A stretch of DNA of 64,000 nt. Source: Pleodorina starrii (lineage: Eukaryota > Chlorophyta > Chlorophyceae > Chlamydomonadales > Volvocaceae). The stretch spans positions 1,678,001-1,742,000 of the forward strand of contig BRXU01000004.1 of NCBI GenBank assembly GCA_030267565.1, read 5' to 3'. The translations under genes and the position numbers were made by a program. Position 1 is the first letter of the stretch, and the number at the start of each line of letters is the position of its first letter. Shown here one piece after another: positions 61,301 to 64,000 of this stretch. The notes under the pieces are model-generated. The model had not been told where the DNA came from, did no database searches, and saw nothing but the letters and a program-made list of their open reading frames with translations.

Positions 61301-61974
61301 CTGTGTGTCATTTCGTGCGCCCCGCGCCGCGTGTTGGCGCTCCCCCCTTGGCGTCCCTCCCTGCCTCCCTCCCGCGCACGCGGGAAGTCTTTGTCGCGGC
61401 TCCCGACTGGCACTTAAGGCTTTCTGGCCTTGCGCAGAAACAGGGTGCATCGTTCGTCGCATCATTGTGGCCTCAATGGGTCGCAGTTTGCCAGGTGAAA
61501 GCATGCCGGGCATTGCACGCACGCTCAAGGCCAAGGCATGACCCGCTGAGAACTTTGAAGGCCAACCGTCACAACTAACCACCACTAACCAACCCCGGGA
61601 CAGGGAACGTGACAACCGGATGAAGGCTGACTCAGCATTCTGAGCCGACAATGACCCAAATTTGCTGCGAGCTGCGTGCAGTGTGAGGTGTGGTGTGGGA
61701 GGGGGGGCGACCCAGGGCGACCCGCGGCCAGCCTGTACCGTCCCGTGGGTCGCGATTGCCGGTAATGCCCGCGCGACGCACCGCAGTCGGTCCGAGGCGC
61801 CTGCGGGGCGCATTGGACATTATTGCTGCTGTGGCTGCGGAGCAACGCCGCAGGGCGCGATGGGTGGATGCTCTCGCCAGCAGCAGAGCTGGTGGTAGAG
61901 GCTCGAGCGAACTGCGCAGAGCTCAAGATGACCAGCAGGCAGGCCGCTGCCATCATAAGCAGCTGGAACAGCAT
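52320..61974 (-). CDS. GH31 alpha-glucosidase with signal peptide and trefoil domain
   Basis: Complete retaining alpha-glucosidase of glycoside hydrolase family 31, which releases glucose from alpha-glucans or oligosaccharides. Coding exons in order: 61782-61974, 60960-61202, 60318-60651, 58814-59109, 57933-58149, 57430-57732, 56910-57054, 56294-56577, 55843-56055, 55441-55620, 54525-54647, 53626-54043, 52320-53261; all phases agree (1296 aa). Residues 1-25 form a signal peptide (LLMMAAACLLVILSSA), so the enzyme is secreted, vacuolar or luminal. A P-type trefoil follows with all six Cys (C55, C64, C74, C79, C80, C123) and an Ala-rich insert. The N-terminal sandwich has LYGMGE and NLYGSHP; the barrel has the nucleophile D616 in LWLDMNE and acid/base D759 in HWTGD. 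I chose the ATG at 61974 (CAACA context); an in-frame ATG at 62025 would add 17 residues. The last exon carries EVTAA repeats and a Ser/Gly-rich insert. Its tip is duplicated in units A and B. Confidence 0.95.
54724..55228. repeat. GATGAGATCA satellite with 62- and 49-bp higher-order periods
   Basis: About 500 bp of degenerate GAGATCAGAT/GAGATGAG units in glucosidase intron 10. Higher-order order is visible: CGGATGAG marks recur 62 bp apart (54837, 54899), and GAGACCAGTGAGACGAG recurs every 49 bp (54964, 55013, 55062). Confidence 0.92.
56638..56712. repeat. (CCTG)n microsatellite in glucosidase intron 7
   Basis: GCCTGCCTGCCTGCC-type run with CTGTCTGC and GACTGACT variants. Confidence 0.8.
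57286..57314 (-). repeat. Dispersed short repeat, family 2 (reverse)
   Basis: TTTACGGGCTCCGGCC then TATACGTGGATAAC in glucosidase intron 6 is the inverse of 7643-7671 in RAD50, followed by a C run just as the other copy is preceded by a G run. Confidence 0.82.
58318..58563. mobile_element. 246-bp hAT-like MITE with 8-bp target duplication
   Basis: Lies in glucosidase intron 4. Termini CAGGGTGGCTATCTTA and TAAGATAGCCACCCTG are perfect 16-bp inverted repeats. The element is flanked on both sides by CCCCTGAC (58310-58317 and 58564-58571). CAGGG ends with an 8-bp duplication are the hallmark of hAT-superfamily elements. The interior is AT-richer than its surroundings and has no transposase frame, so it is nonautonomous. 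Confidence 0.93.
59471..59716 (+). repeat. Dispersed repeat R, copy in glucosidase intron 3
   Basis: Same ~245 bp as in units A, B and C, starting GTGGTCCCAAAAGGGACGCC after TTGATTGG. Weaker similarity with the flank of unit C (GTCGTGGTCAGTGAA, CAGCAAGCTGG) extends upstream to about 59180, so the full element may be about 540 bp. Confidence 0.85.
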
Positions 61975-62492
61975 TGTTGTTGTTCTGGGGAACGTTTCGG
62001 GCCGCCCGAAGTGCGCTTTACGCATTGACGCGTTCCAAGGTCAATGGAGGACCGGCAGCCCGGGACAACAGCCCCTTCGCCGAACTGCTGAATTGGGAAC
62101 AGACGTAGAGCCTGCTCCTTAGGCCTAGCAAGAGGCGATAAGTGATTTCGTGGCGGAATGCAGAGCGGCTCCGCAGCAGAATGTAGAGGGCCGTGTACGG
62201 CTAGATACTGCTCGGCCAACGGCAAAAGGTGATCCCAAAAGAAAATTTGCTGATGGAGCTTGCCTGCACTGTAAGAATGCTGTTAGGGCGCTGCTAGGGC
62301 TGTGGGTGTGCCCCTCTAATCCCTCTTCACCTCCACTCTTCCCACTATCAAGCCACCCCTAGTCGCCAGGTTCTTACTTAGCCTTCGCTGTCCCGACCAA
62401 CCGCCGTTTTCTTCTAAGACGATTATCTTATGTTATTTAAAAACCCCAGCCAGTTATTTGCTGATAATTGAATTAATAACAGCCGGTCTGAA
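61975..62492. promoter_or_regulatory. Divergent promoter region of glucosidase and ABHD genes
   Basis: The two start codons face away from each other across about 518 bp, so both promoters must lie here or overlap. The ABHD-proximal half is AT-richer (62400-62480: TTATCTTATGTTATTTAAAA and TAATTGAATTAATAAC). No specific binding site is claimed. Confidence 0.5.
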
Positions 62493-63796
62493 ATGAAGGA
62501 CGCACCTCCGGCTGGAGTCTATGTCGCGGGCGGGTTGGCACTTGGAGCAGCAGCTGCGGTTGCTTACTGGTAAATTTATCTTCAATGCGGTCCTGCACCA
62601 GCGTTTGTGCCCGGCGACGCTGCGGCCTTCCTGTACTTGCACGCAGCGCGACCTGCCCGCACAACCAAGTTGGCACCCACCGCCGCTCGGTGATCCGCTT
62701 CGCAGGCAGCACTACAACGACAACGTCGCCGCTCCCCCGCGGCTGTGGCTGGCGGACGGACCACTGCGCGAGCGCGTGCTGCCCCATTGCAGCGCTCTGC
62801 TGCGGCCATTCGCGCCCACGCCCTGGGCTGCCAACCGCCACGCTCAGACCGTGCTGGGATGTAAGTCACATCGCTCTCTGACGGGAGTTTTATTCCTGCA
62901 AGTTTTAGCCGTCGGCCCACGGAGCATGCCCATGTAAGGGGGTGGGTGGGCAGTCCATGGCAGCTGTCGGCCCCCCCGAGGCTGAGCAAGTGCACGAGAG
63001 GGGGCAGATACCCACTCCAATGTGGCTCGTGGCCATGCATGGTTGCCAAGCCAGGAGGGCGAGGCGCGGCTGGTCCGCTTCGGCCCTGCCGCTCCTCGCC
63101 GCTTTCCTGTACCCCCCCCCCCCCCGGGGGCCTGGAGCCCACTGTAACAAATGCTACCACTACCTTCGCCAACCCCCCCCCTAACCACCCCAAGCCACGC
63201 CTTCCCCCCTATCCAACTGCCCCCCCAGCTGGTCCCAGCCTCCCTCCAGCTCCCCGTCGCCGCTTCTCGTCCTCTTGCCAGCCTGCCTGGCAGCCTGGCT
63301 GTCCACCTCCCTCCCGGCACACACCCCTTGCACACATACACCCCCCCTGCCTTGCCCCGCCCCCCGCATTGCCCCCCATCTCCCGCCCCTTCCCCCCCAC
63401 CCCAACTCCCTCCCCCTTCCGCCCCCTTTCCCCCCTCCCCCCCCGCCCCCTACACCCTCTCCCAGCGTTGCGCACCCTCACCATGCGCAACCGCTACAAC
63501 CGCCAACTAATCCTAACCGTCGACGGCGCCACGCTCGGCCTGGACTGGTTTGACGGCTGCGACGGCGCCGACTTCCCCGCGCCGCCCTCTGCGCCCGTGC
63601 TCCTCGTGTGTCACGGCATCAACGGCGGCAGCCACGAGGGGTACGCCAAGTGGGTGTGTGCGGCGGCGCTGGCGCGGGGCTGGCGGGCGGCGGTGCTCAA
63701 CTACCGGGGCTGCAACGGACTGCCCTTCACAGCTCCGCGCGGGTACGCGGCCACCATGTCGCACGACGTCTTCACGGCGGTCTACTCGGTCAAGGC
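62493..63796 (+). CDS. Alpha/beta hydrolase, ABHD1/3-EMB8 (YheT) type, 3' partial
   Basis: The first three coding exons of a gene running past the window: 62493-62569, 62706-62860 and 63466-63796, with consistent phases (2, 1, 2). Residues 1-26 (start MKDAPPAGVYVAGG) carry a short hydrophobic Ala-rich segment, probably a membrane anchor. The segment RHAQTVLG matches the W-x-x-x-x-H-x-Q-T conserved N-terminal signature of the EMB8/YheT subfamily. Exon 3 opens the hydrolase fold: a TLGLDWFDG strand, the oxyanion segment LLVCHGINGGSHEGY and LNYRGCNGLPFTAPRGY. The catalytic Ser, Asp and His would lie downstream. Family members act on membrane lipids or acyl esters, so a lipid esterase role is inferred. 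A donor GTGAGT follows 63796, and 63797-64000 is intron or beyond. Confidence 0.85.
63129..63148 (-). repeat. TIR-type end in ABHD intron 2
   Basis: CCTGGAGCCCACTGTAACAA after a run of C and G is the inverse of the GTTGTTACAGTGGGCTCC family end. No second end was found in this intron. Confidence 0.6.
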
Positions 63797-64000
63797 GTGA
63801 GTTGGGGCCGGCTGCTGGGGGATTTTGGGGATGCGGGGCAGGGATGTGGGTGGGGTTGGGAGTAGGTGGAGTGGGGGTGGGAGTAGGTAGGGCGGGGTGG
63901 GTGGGGGTTGGGTTGGGTGAGTGAGGATTTGTTGCACTGTGGTCGGAAAGGGAAAGAGGCGGAGGGTGTCGCTTTGTGGCAGCTGCCCGGGATATGCGGG

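Overview
The window is nuclear DNA of a green alga, most likely a volvocine chlorophyte (Chlamydomonas/Volvox relatives). The grounds are high GC, many short GT-AG introns, dense (CA)n and G/C-rich microsatellites, Ala/Gly/Gln/Pro homopolymer runs inside proteins, and protein sequences that look eukaryotic. No bacterial-type operons, rRNA or CRISPR were seen. All gene models were built by hand from splice-site phase and family conservation, without transcript data.

Layout. (1) 1-3167, plus strand: 3' part of an unrecognised low-complexity protein gene with two introns inside the window. (2) 3168-6532: convergent intergenic space with microsatellites. (3) 6533-23364, minus: a complete RAD50 gene in 28 coding exons (1361 aa) whose phases all agree. 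Its introns are full of short interspersed repeats. (4) 23365-24918: divergent spacer with terminal-inverted-repeat transposon remnants. (5) 24.3-52.3 kb: a triplicated locus carrying three intact paralogues of a ~1.5 kaa protein with a degenerate C-terminal MYND-type zinc finger: copy A (24919-29840, plus), copy B (35850-40862, minus) and copy C (45536-50435, minus). B and C are direct tandem copies; A is inverted, giving a ~7 kb inverted repeat around a ~3 kb spacer. Units A and B also carry a short fragment of the last exon of the neighbouring alpha-glucosidase gene, which shows that the duplicated segment included that gene's 3' end. (6) 52320-61974, minus: a complete GH31 alpha-glucosidase with signal peptide and trefoil domain (13 coding exons, 1296 aa). 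Its introns hold a satellite array, a 246-bp hAT-like MITE with perfect 8-bp target duplications, and a copy of a dispersed repeat (R) also present in each MYND unit. (7) 62493-63796 and beyond, plus: 5' part of an alpha/beta hydrolase of the ABHD1/3-EMB8 type, divergently transcribed from the glucosidase.

The genes do not form a pathway. RAD50 works in DNA break repair, the GH31 enzyme in secreted or luminal glucan/oligosaccharide hydrolysis, and the ABHD protein probably in lipid ester hydrolysis at a membrane. The MYND proteins are of unknown function. The most notable feature is the recent local amplification and inversion of the MYND gene together with a fragment of the adjacent gene, in a repeat-rich region, with all three coding sequences kept open.
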